In this document: positions 9,406 through 17,161 of the stretch, piece after piece | How positions within the stretch are numbered: the first letter of the stretch is position 1 | Layout: every line of letters begins with the position of its first letter | NCBI RefSeq assembly: GCF_900156825.1 | Contig: NZ_FTOV01000020.1 | Span: 1 to 57,472, forward strand | Direction: 5' to 3' | Source: Chryseobacterium gambrini | GTDB taxonomy: Bacteria > Bacteroidota > Bacteroidia > Flavobacteriales > Weeksellaceae | Length of the DNA: 57,472 nt | The notes under the pieces: model-generated | What the model saw: only the letters and a program-made list of their open reading frames with translations | The model's database searches: none | What the model was told of the DNA's origin: nothing | Program-made: the position numbers and the translations under genes

Positions 9406-10029
9406 ATGAAAAAATTAATGTTGATTATTTCGACGGGAATTCTTGTATGCTGTAACACGGCTCAGGTACAAAATAAATCCCAGAATATTTTAGAAAGCAA
9501 AAACATCAGTGAAATAGAAGAATTCCTGAAAACTGCGCATCCGGATGACCCAAAAAGAAGCGTATTAAAATCCAAGGTGATCGCCTTAAAAAACTCGGAG
9601 TGGACAAAAGGAAAAAAGGATGCCAAACCGATGGAAGCAAGACCTGTTATTTCCGAAATTTCTTCTAACCTAATGAAGAATTCTAATGCCTCGGAAATGG
9701 AGGAATTTAAACGCCTGATTGCTTCTACACCCGCTGAACATAAAGACAAAACCGTAAAACTGCTTAATGCGATGTTTAATGAAGATATCAGCAGCAAAGA
9801 AGTTATTCTTTTGTTTAAAAATAATTCTGACTGTAATATTGTTTTAAGAATTCAGGGAAAAGATTTCTATAATCTTGCAGTACCGGCGAAAGGAGAGAAT
9901 TCTATCGTAATTAATAAAGGAAGTTATACTTTAACGAGCCATGTCTGTGATGTTTTATATTCCTCACAGAAAGAAATTAAGAAAAGTATTTTTTTAACCA
10001 TTAATAATCCTGTTCAGACTGGAAAATAA
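9406..10029 (+). CDS. Lipoprotein of the DUF6759-like family, paralogue 2
   Basis: This 207-aa protein begins MKKLMLIISTGILVCCNTAQ; the LVC|C segment is a plausible lipobox, so an outer-membrane lipoprotein is likely. It repeats the layout of the gene at 7681: AHPDDPKRSV near residues 45-54, a linker, then NNSDCNIVLRIQG, GENSIVINKG and HVCDVLYSSQK. It is shorter than paralogue 1 because the linker is reduced. The next gene, 54 bp downstream, is a third member, and no terminator is seen between them, so the two may be co-transcribed. The function is unknown. Confidence 0.7.
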   Translation: MKKLMLIISTGILVCCNTAQVQNKSQNILESKNISEIEEFLKTAHPDDPKRSVLKSKVIALKNSEWTKGKKDAKPMEARPVISEISSNLMKNSNASEMEEFKRLIASTPAEHKDKTVKLLNAMFNEDISSKEVILLFKNNSDCNIVLRIQGKDFYNLAVPAKGENSIVINKGSYTLTSHVCDVLYSSQKEIKKSIFLTINNPVQTGK

Positions 10030-10083
10030 ATTATGACGGGCGAGTAAGTAAAAGTTTTAAATTTACACCAAGAAAATTTTGTT

Positions 10084-10536
10084 ATGAAAAAGTTTTTTCC
10101 TTTTGCTGTTATGATCATCATTGTCTTAAACAGTTGTGAGACGACTCATTACAGGACAACCAGCGGTTCTGTAAAACCTAAGACAAATTCAAACGCAGGT
10201 AACAGAACCTTTACTGCCAATCAAACAGAATTAGAATATCAGACTTTACTAAAAACGTACAAATCCGAAACGGCGGCAGTTTTAACGGATCTTTTAAACG
10301 GTTCCGAAGACAGCCCGAATACATCAATTACTGTTGAGAATAATTCCCGCTGCAATATGGTTCTTACGATTAGCGGAAATAATTATTTTAAGAAAATCCC
10401 TATTGGTGCCAATAAAATCGGCTCGGCAATGGTTCCGAAAAATCAGAATTATAATATTTCGGGAATGGTTTGCAATTCTGTATACCAGAAAACAAAGTTT
10501 ATCAGTTCGTCTTATAATGTAACGCTTTCCAACTAA
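10084..10536 (+). CDS. Short lipoprotein of the DUF6759-like family, paralogue 3
   Basis: This 150-aa protein starts with a lipoprotein signal peptide (IIIVLNSC, lipobox LNSC). It keeps only the C-terminal domain of the family (ENNSRCNMVLTISGN, a GMVCNSVYQKTKF segment) and lacks the HPDDP helix. The upstream near-consensus TAAATTTA could be a weak promoter, or the gene may be read from the one before. The presence of three diverged copies within 3 kb points to local duplication. The function is unknown. Confidence 0.65.
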   Translation: MKKFFPFAVMIIIVLNSCETTHYRTTSGSVKPKTNSNAGNRTFTANQTELEYQTLLKTYKSETAAVLTDLLNGSEDSPNTSITVENNSRCNMVLTISGNNYFKKIPIGANKIGSAMVPKNQNYNISGMVCNSVYQKTKFISSSYNVTLSN

Positions 10537-10581
10537 GAAAAAATATTTTATCAAAAATAAGTGATATATTAAATAATTTAT

Positions 10582-10589
10582 TACATTTG
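10582..10589 (+). promoter_or_regulatory. -7 promoter box of the GG-leader peptide gene
   Basis: TACATTTG matches TAnnTTTG. It lies 60 bp before the start codon, leaving a leader of about 50 nt. No clear -33 TTG is present. Confidence 0.5.
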
Positions 10590-10649
10590 AATAAAATCAT
10601 TGCGGAATCCGAAAAGCATACAGAGTAGGAAAATTACAAATTAAAAACT

Positions 10650-10814
10650 ATGAAAAATTTGAAAAAAGTTTCAAGAAAAGAATTGAGAACAATTAAAGGT
10701 GGTTACAGAAAATGTAGTGACGGTTGTAATGAAGAAACTGAAATATGCTGTTCAGGTGTTTGCAGAATAGGTGTAGATAATCCAAATTTTCCAGGAATGC
10801 TTGTTTGCCCTTAA
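10650..10814 (+). CDS. Double-glycine-leader, six-cysteine bacteriocin-like peptide
   Basis: This 54-codon gene begins with a leader, MKNLKKVSRKELRTIKGG (residues 1-18), that matches the double-glycine leaders removed by C39-peptidase ABC exporters; L-x-x-I-x-GG is preserved. The 36-residue core is rich in Cys (22, 26, 33, 34, 38, 53), spaced C-x3-C-x6-CC-x3-C-x14-C. This order resembles inhibitor-cystine-knot peptides. Similar short peptides called bacteriocin-like proteins are common in Chryseobacterium; a toxin or signal role is inferred only. No exporter, modification enzyme or immunity gene is recognisable nearby. It has its own -7 box and a strong terminator, so it is a single-gene transcript. 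Confidence 0.75.
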   Translation: MKNLKKVSRKELRTIKGGYRKCSDGCNEETEICCSGVCRIGVDNPNFPGMLVCP

Positions 10815-10825
10815 TAGATATAAAC

Positions 10826-10859
10826 AAAAAATCGCCGAATCTTTGATTCGGCGATTTTT
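10826..10859. terminator. Bidirectional terminator between the GG-leader peptide and rpsB
   Basis: AATCGCCGAATC pairs with GATTCGGCGATT around a 3-nt loop, with A runs on the left and T runs on the right. It can end both the plus-strand peptide gene and the minus-strand rpsB transcript. Confidence 0.9.
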
Positions 10860-10881
10860 CTATAGTAAAGAAAATCTTTAA

Positions 10882-11643
10882 TTATTCAGCATCAAAGTCA
10901 GCATCTTTATCAGCAGATACTACTTCTCCTTCTTCTTTAGATTTTTCTTTATCAGCTTTTCTCTGAGACTGACCTTCTTTGATAGATTCAGAAACTACGC
11001 TAAGAATCATATCGATAGATTTAGAAGCATCATCGTTTCCTGGGATAACGAAGTCTACTTTTCTTGGGTCAGAGTTGGTATCAACAATACCGAAAACCGG
11101 AATACCTAATTTCTTAGCTTCAGTTACCGCGATGTGTTCTCTCATGATATCTACTACGAATACAGCAGATGGAAGTCTCACCATATCAGCGATAGAACCT
11201 AAGTTCTTCTCAAGGTTAGCTCTTTGTCTGTCTACTTGTAATCTTTCTTTTTTAGATAAAGTTTCGAACGTTCCATCTTTTTTCATTTTGTCGATAGAGT
11301 TCATTTTCTTAACAGCCTTTCTGATAGTAACAAAGTTTGTTAACATACCACCCGGCCATCTTTCTGTAATATAAGGCATATTAAGTTCAGAAGCATGTTT
11401 TGCAACTACTTCTTTCGCCTGCTTCTTAGTAGCTACGAAAAGAACTTTTTTACCTGCAGAAGTTAATTTTTCTAAAGCGTTACAAGCTTCATCCAATTTA
11501 ACAGCTGTTTTATGTAAGTCTACAATGTGAATACCATTTTTCTCCATAAAAATGTATGGAGCCATATTTGGATTCCACTTTCTAGTCATGTGACCGAAGT
11601 GTACACCAGCCTCTAGAAGGTCTTTTACATTTGCTTTTGCCAT
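10882..11643 (-). CDS. rpsB: 30S ribosomal protein S2
   Basis: The 253-aa product is S2, which joins the platform side of the 30S subunit late in assembly. The family signatures are clear: LLEAGVHFGHMTRKWNPNM at the N-terminus, FVATKKQAKEVV, ERWPGGMLTNF, and PVFGIVDTNSDP. The last 30 residues are a charged tail rich in Lys and Glu, common in Bacteroidota. It follows rpsI after a 207-bp spacer that carries degenerate 7-bp repeats. A terminator lies directly downstream, so the usual partner gene tsf is not co-transcribed here. Confidence 0.97.
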   Translation of the reverse strand: MAKANVKDLLEAGVHFGHMTRKWNPNMAPYIFMEKNGIHIVDLHKTAVKLDEACNALEKLTSAGKKVLFVATKKQAKEVVAKHASELNMPYITERWPGGMLTNFVTIRKAVKKMNSIDKMKKDGTFETLSKKERLQVDRQRANLEKNLGSIADMVRLPSAVFVVDIMREHIAVTEAKKLGIPVFGIVDTNSDPRKVDFVIPGNDDASKSIDMILSVVSESIKEGQSQRKADKEKSKEEGEVVSADKDADFDAE

Positions 11644-11732
11644 GTTTTTTGTTTTTGTTAGTTTACTTTCCGTCTTTTAAACAATCAACAACTTCTTTAG
11701 ATGGGAGAAGCGTTTGGATGCTAAACGTAACG

Positions 11733-11849
11733 GGCAATTGGCGTTTTGCTTTTTGCTTGTGGCAATTGGCTTTTCGCCGAGATTAAGTTTAAATAAAAAT
11801 TAATACATTTCTGTAGCAAACAACCATAAGCCATTCGCCAACAGCAAAT
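11733..11849. repeat. Degenerate heptanucleotide repeat pair between rpsI and rpsB
   Basis: Positions 11733-11781 divide into seven consecutive 7-bp units (GGCAATT, GGCGTTT, TGCTTTT, TGCTTGT, GGCAATT, GGCTTTT, CGCCGAG). Positions 11815-11849 divide into five units of the opposite sense (AGCAAAC, AACCATA, AGCCATT, CGCCAAC, AGCAAAT). The two blocks are roughly complementary and could fold back on each other. They lie inside the ribosomal operon spacer. Confidence 0.7.
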
Positions 11850-11850
11850 C

Positions 11851-12237
11851 TTAACGTTTTGAGAATTGGAATCTCTTTCTTGCTTTTTTCTGACCTGGCT
11901 TCTTTCTTTCCACCATTCTTGCGTCTCTTGTAAGTAAACCAGCAGGCTTCAATGCTAATCTGAACTCAGCGTTGATTTCGCATAAAGCTCTTGAAATACC
12001 TAATCTGATAGCTTCTGCCTGACCTGTATTTCCACCACCGAATACGTTTACGGTAACGTCATACTGACCAACAGTTTCAGAAAGGATAAATGGTTGGTTT
12101 AATTTGTAAACCATTACATCTGTAGAGAAGTATTCTTTAGCGTCTTTACCGTTTACTGTAATGTTACCAGTTCCTGGCTTTACATAAACTCTTGCTACAG
12201 AAGTTTTTCTTCTTCCGATTTTGTGAACTGTAGACAT
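11851..12237 (-). CDS. rpsI: 30S ribosomal protein S9
   Basis: The 128-aa product is S9, whose C-terminal tail reaches the P-site tRNA in the 30S head. The start MSTVHKIGRRKTSVARVYV, the central VNVFGGGNTGQAEAIRLGI and the C-terminal GLLTRDARMVERKKPGQKKA and RKRFQFSKR are diagnostic. The terminal SKR is intact. It lies 5 bp after rplM, as in nearly all bacteria, and shares its promoter. Confidence 0.98.
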   Translation of the reverse strand: MSTVHKIGRRKTSVARVYVKPGTGNITVNGKDAKEYFSTDVMVYKLNQPFILSETVGQYDVTVNVFGGGNTGQAEAIRLGISRALCEINAEFRLALKPAGLLTRDARMVERKKPGQKKARKRFQFSKR

Positions 12238-12242
12238 ATTAA

Positions 12243-12698
12243 TTATTTAAATTCGTTAACATTAATTGTTTTAGGCTGTTGAGCTTCATGTTTGTGCTCA
12301 GTTCCTTCATATAAGTAAAGATTCTTAAGGATCGCAGCTCCAAGTCTGTTTTTAGGCAACATCCCTTTTACTGATTTTTCCAATACTTTTAAAGAATCTT
12401 TCTTTTGAAGTTCAGCCGCAGTCATAGACTTCTGTCCTCCAGGATAACCTGTATGCCAGATATAAGTCTTGTCGTTCCACTTGTTTCCGGAAAGAGTTAC
12501 TTTCCCAGCGTTCAAAACGATTACGTTATCACCACAATCTACGTGAGGTGTGTAGTTCGTTTTGTGCTTACCTCTCAAAATCTTTGCAACCGTAGAAGCT
12601 AGTCTTCCCAACGGTTGTCCTTCAGCGTCTACCACAACCCATTCTTTATTAGCAGTAGCTTTGTTCGCTGAAACAGTTTTGTAACTTAATGTATTCAC
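12243..12698 (-). CDS. rplM: 50S ribosomal protein L13
   Basis: The 151-aa product is L13, an early-assembly protein of the 50S subunit. Recognised by WVVVDAEGQPLGRLAS, ILRGKHKTNYTPHVDCGD, KTYIWHTGYPGGQKS and KGMLPKNRLG. It is the first gene of rplM-rpsI-rpsB. A strong promoter lies 47 bp upstream, and the untranslated leader contains a small inverted repeat (CCCT / AGGG) that could form a hairpin. Confidence 0.98.
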   Translation of the reverse strand: MNTLSYKTVSANKATANKEWVVVDAEGQPLGRLASTVAKILRGKHKTNYTPHVDCGDNVIVLNAGKVTLSGNKWNDKTYIWHTGYPGGQKSMTAAELQKKDSLKVLEKSVKGMLPKNRLGAAILKNLYLYEGTEHKHEAQQPKTINVNEFK

Positions 12699-12744
12699 AC
12701 GTTTTAGTTAAAGATTAAACATAATTTTCCCCTAAAAGGGTGTG

Positions 12745-12773
12745 CAAAGGTACAAATTATTTTTAGAATGCAA
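12745..12773 (-). promoter_or_regulatory. Promoter of the rplM-rpsI-rpsB operon
   Basis: Read on the minus strand, TTG (12771-12773), an 18-bp spacer and TACCTTTG (12745-12752) match the Flavobacterium consensus TTG-N17-23-TAnnTTTG in every fixed position. This is one of the best promoter matches in the window, in keeping with a ribosomal operon. Confidence 0.8.
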
Positions 12774-12997
12774 AAACATATTTCGTTTAATCTGTTGATT
12801 ATGTGTTTAAGCCTAAGTATCTGAAAGACTTAATCGTACAGAAACCAATCAAAAAACATGGAAATAACCATTTAAAAATTCATGTATAAATTCAAAAACC
12901 ATTTAAAAATCGAATAAATTTTAAAGGTAATTATTAATTAAATTTAATATTATCCTCAAAAACATATCAATATGATTATTTAATTTCTTTAAATAAT

Positions 12998-13005
12998 TAT
13001 ATTTG
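12998..13005 (+). promoter_or_regulatory. -7 promoter box of the DUF3667 gene
   Basis: TATATTTG matches TAnnTTTG and ends 20 bp before the start codon. The -33 region has no clear TTG. Confidence 0.5.
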
Positions 13006-13025
13006 CTGAAATCCATATCTATATC

Positions 13026-14141
13026 ATGAGCCACGGAAAAATTAGAGAAGATAAAACGTGTCTTAACTGCGGACACCTTGTTGAAGAAAGATTCTGCCCT
13101 CATTGCGGACAGGAAAATACGGAGCCCAAACAGCCGTTCCATTATCTTTTCACTCATTTCATTGAAGATTTCACGCATTATGACGGACAATTCTGGAAAA
13201 CAATAAAATATTTACTCATTCGTCCCGGGAGATTAACTAAGGAATATCTTGCCGGAAAGAGACAAATGTATGTGGCTCCTGTAAAACTGTATATTTTCAT
13301 CAGTTTTATTACTTTCTTCCTCCCTACTCTATTTTCCAGTTCGGAAGAGGAACTTTCAGACCATGAAAAGAAAGAACAGATTTTAAAAGAAAAAGAACAG
13401 GACGAAAAGATTGCAAGATTCACAGACAGTCTGAAACATTCACTCCAAAAAAATCAACTGATAAAAGAAAATGTATCTCATCCTGAGACGGAAAAAGAGA
13501 TGAAAACTGTTGACCCGAAAGACAGAAACGATCCTGAAGTGGGTACTTTTGGAGAAACAGCAGACGGAAAAATGAGCATTTTGGGAGCTACTACCCTAAA
13601 ACAGTATGATTCTTTAAGCTTAAAAAGCAAGGATAAAAAAGCTACATTCGCATTTCTAAAACCTTATGCAGAAAAAATATTTCATTTTCAGGAACAGGGG
13701 CTGAAAAAAGACCAGATTTTTGAAAAATTTGCTGATAATATTGTTCACACTCTTCCGAAAGCACTATTTGTTTACCTGCCGATTTTCGCCTTTCTACTTT
13801 GGCTTTTCCACAATAAAAAGAAATGGTGGTATTTTGATCACGGAATTTTTACGCTTCACTATTTTTCCTTTCTTCTTTTAGGAATTCTGATCATCATAAC
13901 GGTCTCAGAACTCACTTCACTGCTTCCGGATAATACGATCTTCAACACCTTCAGTTTTTCGCTTTATTCTGCGGCAATCATTTATATGCTTGTGTATTTC
14001 TTCGTTGCGCATCACAGAGTTTACGAAAACGCACGGAGCATAAGCGTGGTAAAAGGAATTCTTTTATTTATTGTGAATTTATTAGGACTTGTCTGCATGT
14101 TCCTTATATTGATGTATGTAAGTTTTATGACGATGCATTAA
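13026..14141 (+). CDS. DUF3667 membrane protein with N-terminal zinc-ribbon
   Basis: The 371-aa protein opens with a C-x2-C...C-x2-C zinc-ribbon (CLNCGH, then CPHCGQ, residues 18-36). The DUF3667 core follows, with FEDFTHYDGQFWKT-like and RPGRLTKEYLAGKR segments. A membrane helix lies near residues 90-105, then a long charged, Lys/Glu-rich loop (about 110-240), and four more hydrophobic helices near the C-terminus. The family is widespread in Bacteroidota and its role is not established; an inner-membrane location is clear. The stop codon overlaps by 4 bp the stop of the convergent gene on the other strand. Confidence 0.85.
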   Translation: MSHGKIREDKTCLNCGHLVEERFCPHCGQENTEPKQPFHYLFTHFIEDFTHYDGQFWKTIKYLLIRPGRLTKEYLAGKRQMYVAPVKLYIFISFITFFLPTLFSSSEEELSDHEKKEQILKEKEQDEKIARFTDSLKHSLQKNQLIKENVSHPETEKEMKTVDPKDRNDPEVGTFGETADGKMSILGATTLKQYDSLSLKSKDKKATFAFLKPYAEKIFHFQEQGLKKDQIFEKFADNIVHTLPKALFVYLPIFAFLLWLFHNKKKWWYFDHGIFTLHYFSFLLLGILIIITVSELTSLLPDNTIFNTFSFSLYSAAIIYMLVYFFVAHHRVYENARSISVVKGILLFIVNLLGLVCMFLILMYVSFMTMH

Positions 14142-14470
14142 TTGCGCAATGTTTTGTTTGCTCTGAAGCTTGCAATTAAATAATACGCCACAAAAACCGT
14201 CGAAAATTTCAGCACGGAAGGAATAGCCTGTTCAAGATTGAAAATTAAAGTTCCCGCAAGAACTAAGATTCCCATGGCAACAAAAGATAATCCTAATTTT
14301 TGAGGCAGAGTAAAATCCGGGGTATCTAAATAATAAGCAATTCCCCATGCGAAGCCAAAAGCAAAAGCATAATAAATATCGAGTCCGATGTTTTCCGAAC
14401 TGTAAAACAAATAATTGATTAAAAAACTCAGAACAGTTCCGAGCATGAAGTATAACAGTGCTTTTTTCAT
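14138..14470 (-). CDS. Small four-helix integral membrane protein
   Basis: The 110-aa protein is almost entirely hydrophobic, with four predicted membrane helices at about 5-20, 28-45, 58-78 and 85-103. The ends are basic (MKK and RANKTLRN). No family was recognised. It starts 8 bp after the TPR/AraC regulator gene on the same strand, so the two are likely co-transcribed. It converges with the DUF3667 gene with a 4-bp overlap. Confidence 0.7.
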   Translation of the reverse strand: MKKALLYFMLGTVLSFLINYLFYSSENIGLDIYYAFAFGFAWGIAYYLDTPDFTLPQKLGLSFVAMGILVLAGTLIFNLEQAIPSVLKFSTVFVAYYLIASFRANKTLRN

Positions 14471-14477
14471 AAATTTT

Positions 14478-16106
14478 TTAAAATTCTAGTTCTTTATTAC
14501 GATTTTTCATATAATAAGAAGGTCCGATTCCTGTAATCTGTTTAAACGAATTAGAGAATGCTCCCAATGACGAATATCCCAAATAATCTGCAATATATGT
14601 AAGTTTAAATTTACGAAATTCACTTTCACTGTCTAATTTTTGAATGAAATGCCTGACACGCAGATCGTTAATATACCAATTGAAATTCATATTTTTTTCA
14701 GTTTTTATAAAATCAGAAATCGTTCGGGAACTGATATCGAGCAGAGAAGCAAGTTTTGCTGAAGTAAAGTTTTTTTCAAGAAACAAAGTTCCGCTTTCAA
14801 AATCCTGCAAAGCGAGGCGCAAGCGTTCGGTTGTTTTTTCTGAAACCATGAGTCCGCTTTTAACAGCAGTTTCCGGAGAAATTTCTTTCCCTGAAGCACT
14901 TGCAGATGTTTCCTGAAGAGAATCCTTTAGGTTTGAAGACTTATTATCTGTGTTTCCTATACTTATTTTCTTTCTCAGTTCCTCATACTTCTTTTGATTT
15001 TCTTTCGATCTGTAAAGATAAAAAACGGTAAGCAATATCATGATGATGATTAAAGAAATAAGCAATCCTGAATACACGGAAACTTCTGTATTCTGATCCT
15101 CAATTGTCTTGTTCTTTTCCTGAAGTGATTTTTCCAGACTATGAAAGTTTTTCTTATTTGAAACTGCCGAAAGTTTTTTAAGCTCTTCGGAGTATTTAAT
15201 AAAATTTGACTGATCTCCGTTTTCAGAATAGGTTTGAGAAAGGTTTTTTAGAATTTCTATCTTTTTATTTACAAAATCATTATTATCCGGAAGAATAGCC
15301 AACGCTTTTTTAAAATACATAATGGCTTTCTGATAATCTTTGGCTCCCATGTGCAGATAGCCAATATCATGATTAATGGCAGCCTGAAGATAAAAATTAT
15401 CCGGCTTTACAAGACTCAGTGCCCGTTGAAAATAGACATTTGCCGAATCCGGATTTTTCAGATCAGCATAATTGTATCCGATATTGGTATATGCCGAAAC
15501 CAGTTGGTTATTACGAAGCTCCGGATCTTCAATATGTCGGAATTCTTCTACAACTTGCAGCGAAACAGCAAGTTTCTCTTTTGTAAGCTGCGGTTCCTTA
15601 CCATCTCCCAAAACAATCAGTTTTGAATTAAGAATCAATCCTCTTACCTCATAAGACTCCTGAGACCTCAAATTTTTTAAAATATTCAGCCCGTGTTCAA
15701 AGTTCTGCATCGCAAGATCAGAAGCCTCCATTTTTGCATACTGAGTTCCTAATATTCTGTAGGCGAGAGCCTGCCCTTCTTTATAGTTTATGCTCTCTGC
15801 AAGTTCCAGAGATTCTTGTGCATTCTCAAAACAGCTTTCCGGATCTCCATTCAGCAGATAAGCAAAACTTTTAAGGTATAACCCTTTTACAACAAACTTT
15901 TGCTCTCCTGAATTCCGGGCGTTAAGAATTAATTGGTCGGTCTGTTTTAAAGCAGAATGAATATCACTCTGAGCCAACTGTTTCAAACGGTTGTACTCAT
16001 CTTCAAAATGGATTTGTTTTTGAGCTTTCCCATAATGGAAACCCATAAAAACTAAACACCAAATACACTTTATGACAAAAGCTATTTGTTTTTTGGACTT
16101 TTTCAT
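14478..16106 (-). CDS. Membrane-anchored TPR protein with C-terminal AraC-type DNA-binding domain
   Basis: This 542-aa regulator has an N-terminal signal or anchor (IAFVIKCIWCLVFMGF), then about 300 residues of tetratricopeptide-like helices (for example GQALAYRILGTQYAKMEASD). A coiled coil and one strong membrane helix near residue 350 follow. The last 100 residues are an AraC-type helix-turn-helix domain (ADYLGYSSLGAFSNSFKQIT). This layout is common in Flavobacteriia: the TPR part is outside the cytoplasm and the DNA-binding part inside. The ATG at 16104-16106 is preferred; the reading frame extends 78 bp upstream, but only to a TTG. It is divergent from the C1q-like gene cluster, which it may control; that link is inferred. 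Confidence 0.85.
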   Translation of the reverse strand: MKKSKKQIAFVIKCIWCLVFMGFHYGKAQKQIHFEDEYNRLKQLAQSDIHSALKQTDQLILNARNSGEQKFVVKGLYLKSFAYLLNGDPESCFENAQESLELAESINYKEGQALAYRILGTQYAKMEASDLAMQNFEHGLNILKNLRSQESYEVRGLILNSKLIVLGDGKEPQLTKEKLAVSLQVVEEFRHIEDPELRNNQLVSAYTNIGYNYADLKNPDSANVYFQRALSLVKPDNFYLQAAINHDIGYLHMGAKDYQKAIMYFKKALAILPDNNDFVNKKIEILKNLSQTYSENGDQSNFIKYSEELKKLSAVSNKKNFHSLEKSLQEKNKTIEDQNTEVSVYSGLLISLIIIMILLTVFYLYRSKENQKKYEELRKKISIGNTDNKSSNLKDSLQETSASASGKEISPETAVKSGLMVSEKTTERLRLALQDFESGTLFLEKNFTSAKLASLLDISSRTISDFIKTEKNMNFNWYINDLRVRHFIQKLDSESEFRKFKLTYIADYLGYSSLGAFSNSFKQITGIGPSYYMKNRNKELEF

Positions 16107-16226
16107 ACGTGCTTTTGTTTGTAAAATTCTGTATCCTACAAGTAAGATGCAAATTATACTTTTGCAAAATTCCGCAATTTGCAAATATGCAGCAAGTTAC
16201 ATTAATGCAAACCGTTATCCTAATAA

Positions 16227-16234
16227 TAACTTTG
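16227..16234 (+). promoter_or_regulatory. -7 promoter box of the C1q-like gene cluster
   Basis: TAACTTTG matches TAnnTTTG, 21 bp before the start codon of the first C1q-like gene, in the region shared with the divergent AraC-type regulator. Confidence 0.55.
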
Positions 16235-16255
16235 CAAAAAACATAAGATAATAGA

Positions 16256-17161
16256 ATGAAAAAATGTAAGTTTCTTTTAATAACAATACTGTTATTTTTT
16301 CAGCTGTGTAATTCTCAGGTAGGTATTAATACCAGTAATCCTCAAAAAAAATTTCATATAGACGGAAACAGAGACAATCCTGCAACAGGAATTCCTAACA
16401 ATATCCAGACTGCAAATGACTTCACTATAGATTCAAACGGAAATGTAGGAGTCGGAACAATTACTCCGCTCGTAAAATTGGATCTGCGTTCTGCAGGAAG
16501 CAACAATTCTTTAGCCATAGGAAATACCTCACAAACAGCAACACAAGTCTCCGCCGGTGCTGTACGCTATGCCCCTGTAAACGGAGGGGTAATTCAATAT
16601 TCCGACGGAACGGCATGGTTTCAGCTAAAAACGCCTGATATCGAAAAAACAAATGTAGTGGCAAGAATCCGTGCAGCTGCCTTTCAGGCACAATATCAGT
16701 TTCCTTACAATACGGATAAAAAGGTTACCCAATTTGAAAAATTTACAGATAACAAAAATGCATTCGATCCGTCATCCGGAGAGTTTACGGCACCCCGTAA
16801 CGGAATATACCTTTTGACATTCACTTACGATATGGTGAGATATTGGGTATTGAAAGGAGGTGTCATAGAAGTTGATTTTGTAAAAATCACAGAAACCGGA
16901 GCTACCTCTGTCGAAAAAAGATGTGTCCGCAGTTTAGCCTCTTACGGTGATAATTCCGGTGTTACTTATGCCCGTCAGTCGCAGATAGGAGGATCCTGTG
17001 TAGGCGCAATACCTCTTACTACCAACGAAAAAGTTTATGCAACCATAAGACAGACTACTTATAACGGAAATCTAAGCATGAGACTTCCCTCCTCCACCGC
17101 AGTAAACGATCTCTCCAATCCAGAGCAGGGTTTTAACCATTTAACGATAACCGAACAATAA
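16256..17161 (+). CDS. Secreted C1q-like protein 1
   Basis: The 301-aa secreted protein has a signal peptide ending in LCNSQ, then the VGINTSNPQKKFHIDG motif seen at the head of many Flavobacteriia surface proteins. A repeat-like head region (GNVGVGTITP, LAIGNTSQ) is followed by a C-terminal beta domain of about 150 residues. That domain, with FTAPRNGIYLLTFTYD, resembles C1q/TNF-like trimeric modules. Two Cys in the C-terminal half (CVRS, GGSCVG) may pair. It is the first of three tandem paralogues, and the next gene starts on its stop codon (TAATG). No T9SS sorting domain is visible, so export by Sec is the simplest view. Confidence 0.75.
   Translation: MKKCKFLLITILLFFQLCNSQVGINTSNPQKKFHIDGNRDNPATGIPNNIQTANDFTIDSNGNVGVGTITPLVKLDLRSAGSNNSLAIGNTSQTATQVSAGAVRYAPVNGGVIQYSDGTAWFQLKTPDIEKTNVVARIRAAAFQAQYQFPYNTDKKVTQFEKFTDNKNAFDPSSGEFTAPRNGIYLLTFTYDMVRYWVLKGGVIEVDFVKITETGATSVEKRCVRSLASYGDNSGVTYARQSQIGGSCVGAIPLTTNEKVYATIRQTTYNGNLSMRLPSSTAVNDLSNPEQGFNHLTITEQ

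Larger units (their letters stand above)
12699..13025. other. Divergent promoter region between rplM and the DUF3667 gene
   Basis: This 327-bp stretch has no gene. Its left third holds the rplM leader and promoter (minus strand), and its right end holds the -7 box of the DUF3667 gene (plus strand). The A/T-rich centre contains an imperfect direct repeat, CCATTTAAAAAT, at about 12868 and 12899. No RNA gene is seen. Confidence 0.6.

Noticed and set aside
12721..12744. Known L13 leader riboregulator
   Set aside because: A short CCCT/AGGG dyad is present in the rplM leader but is too small to assign to the described L13 leader RNAs.
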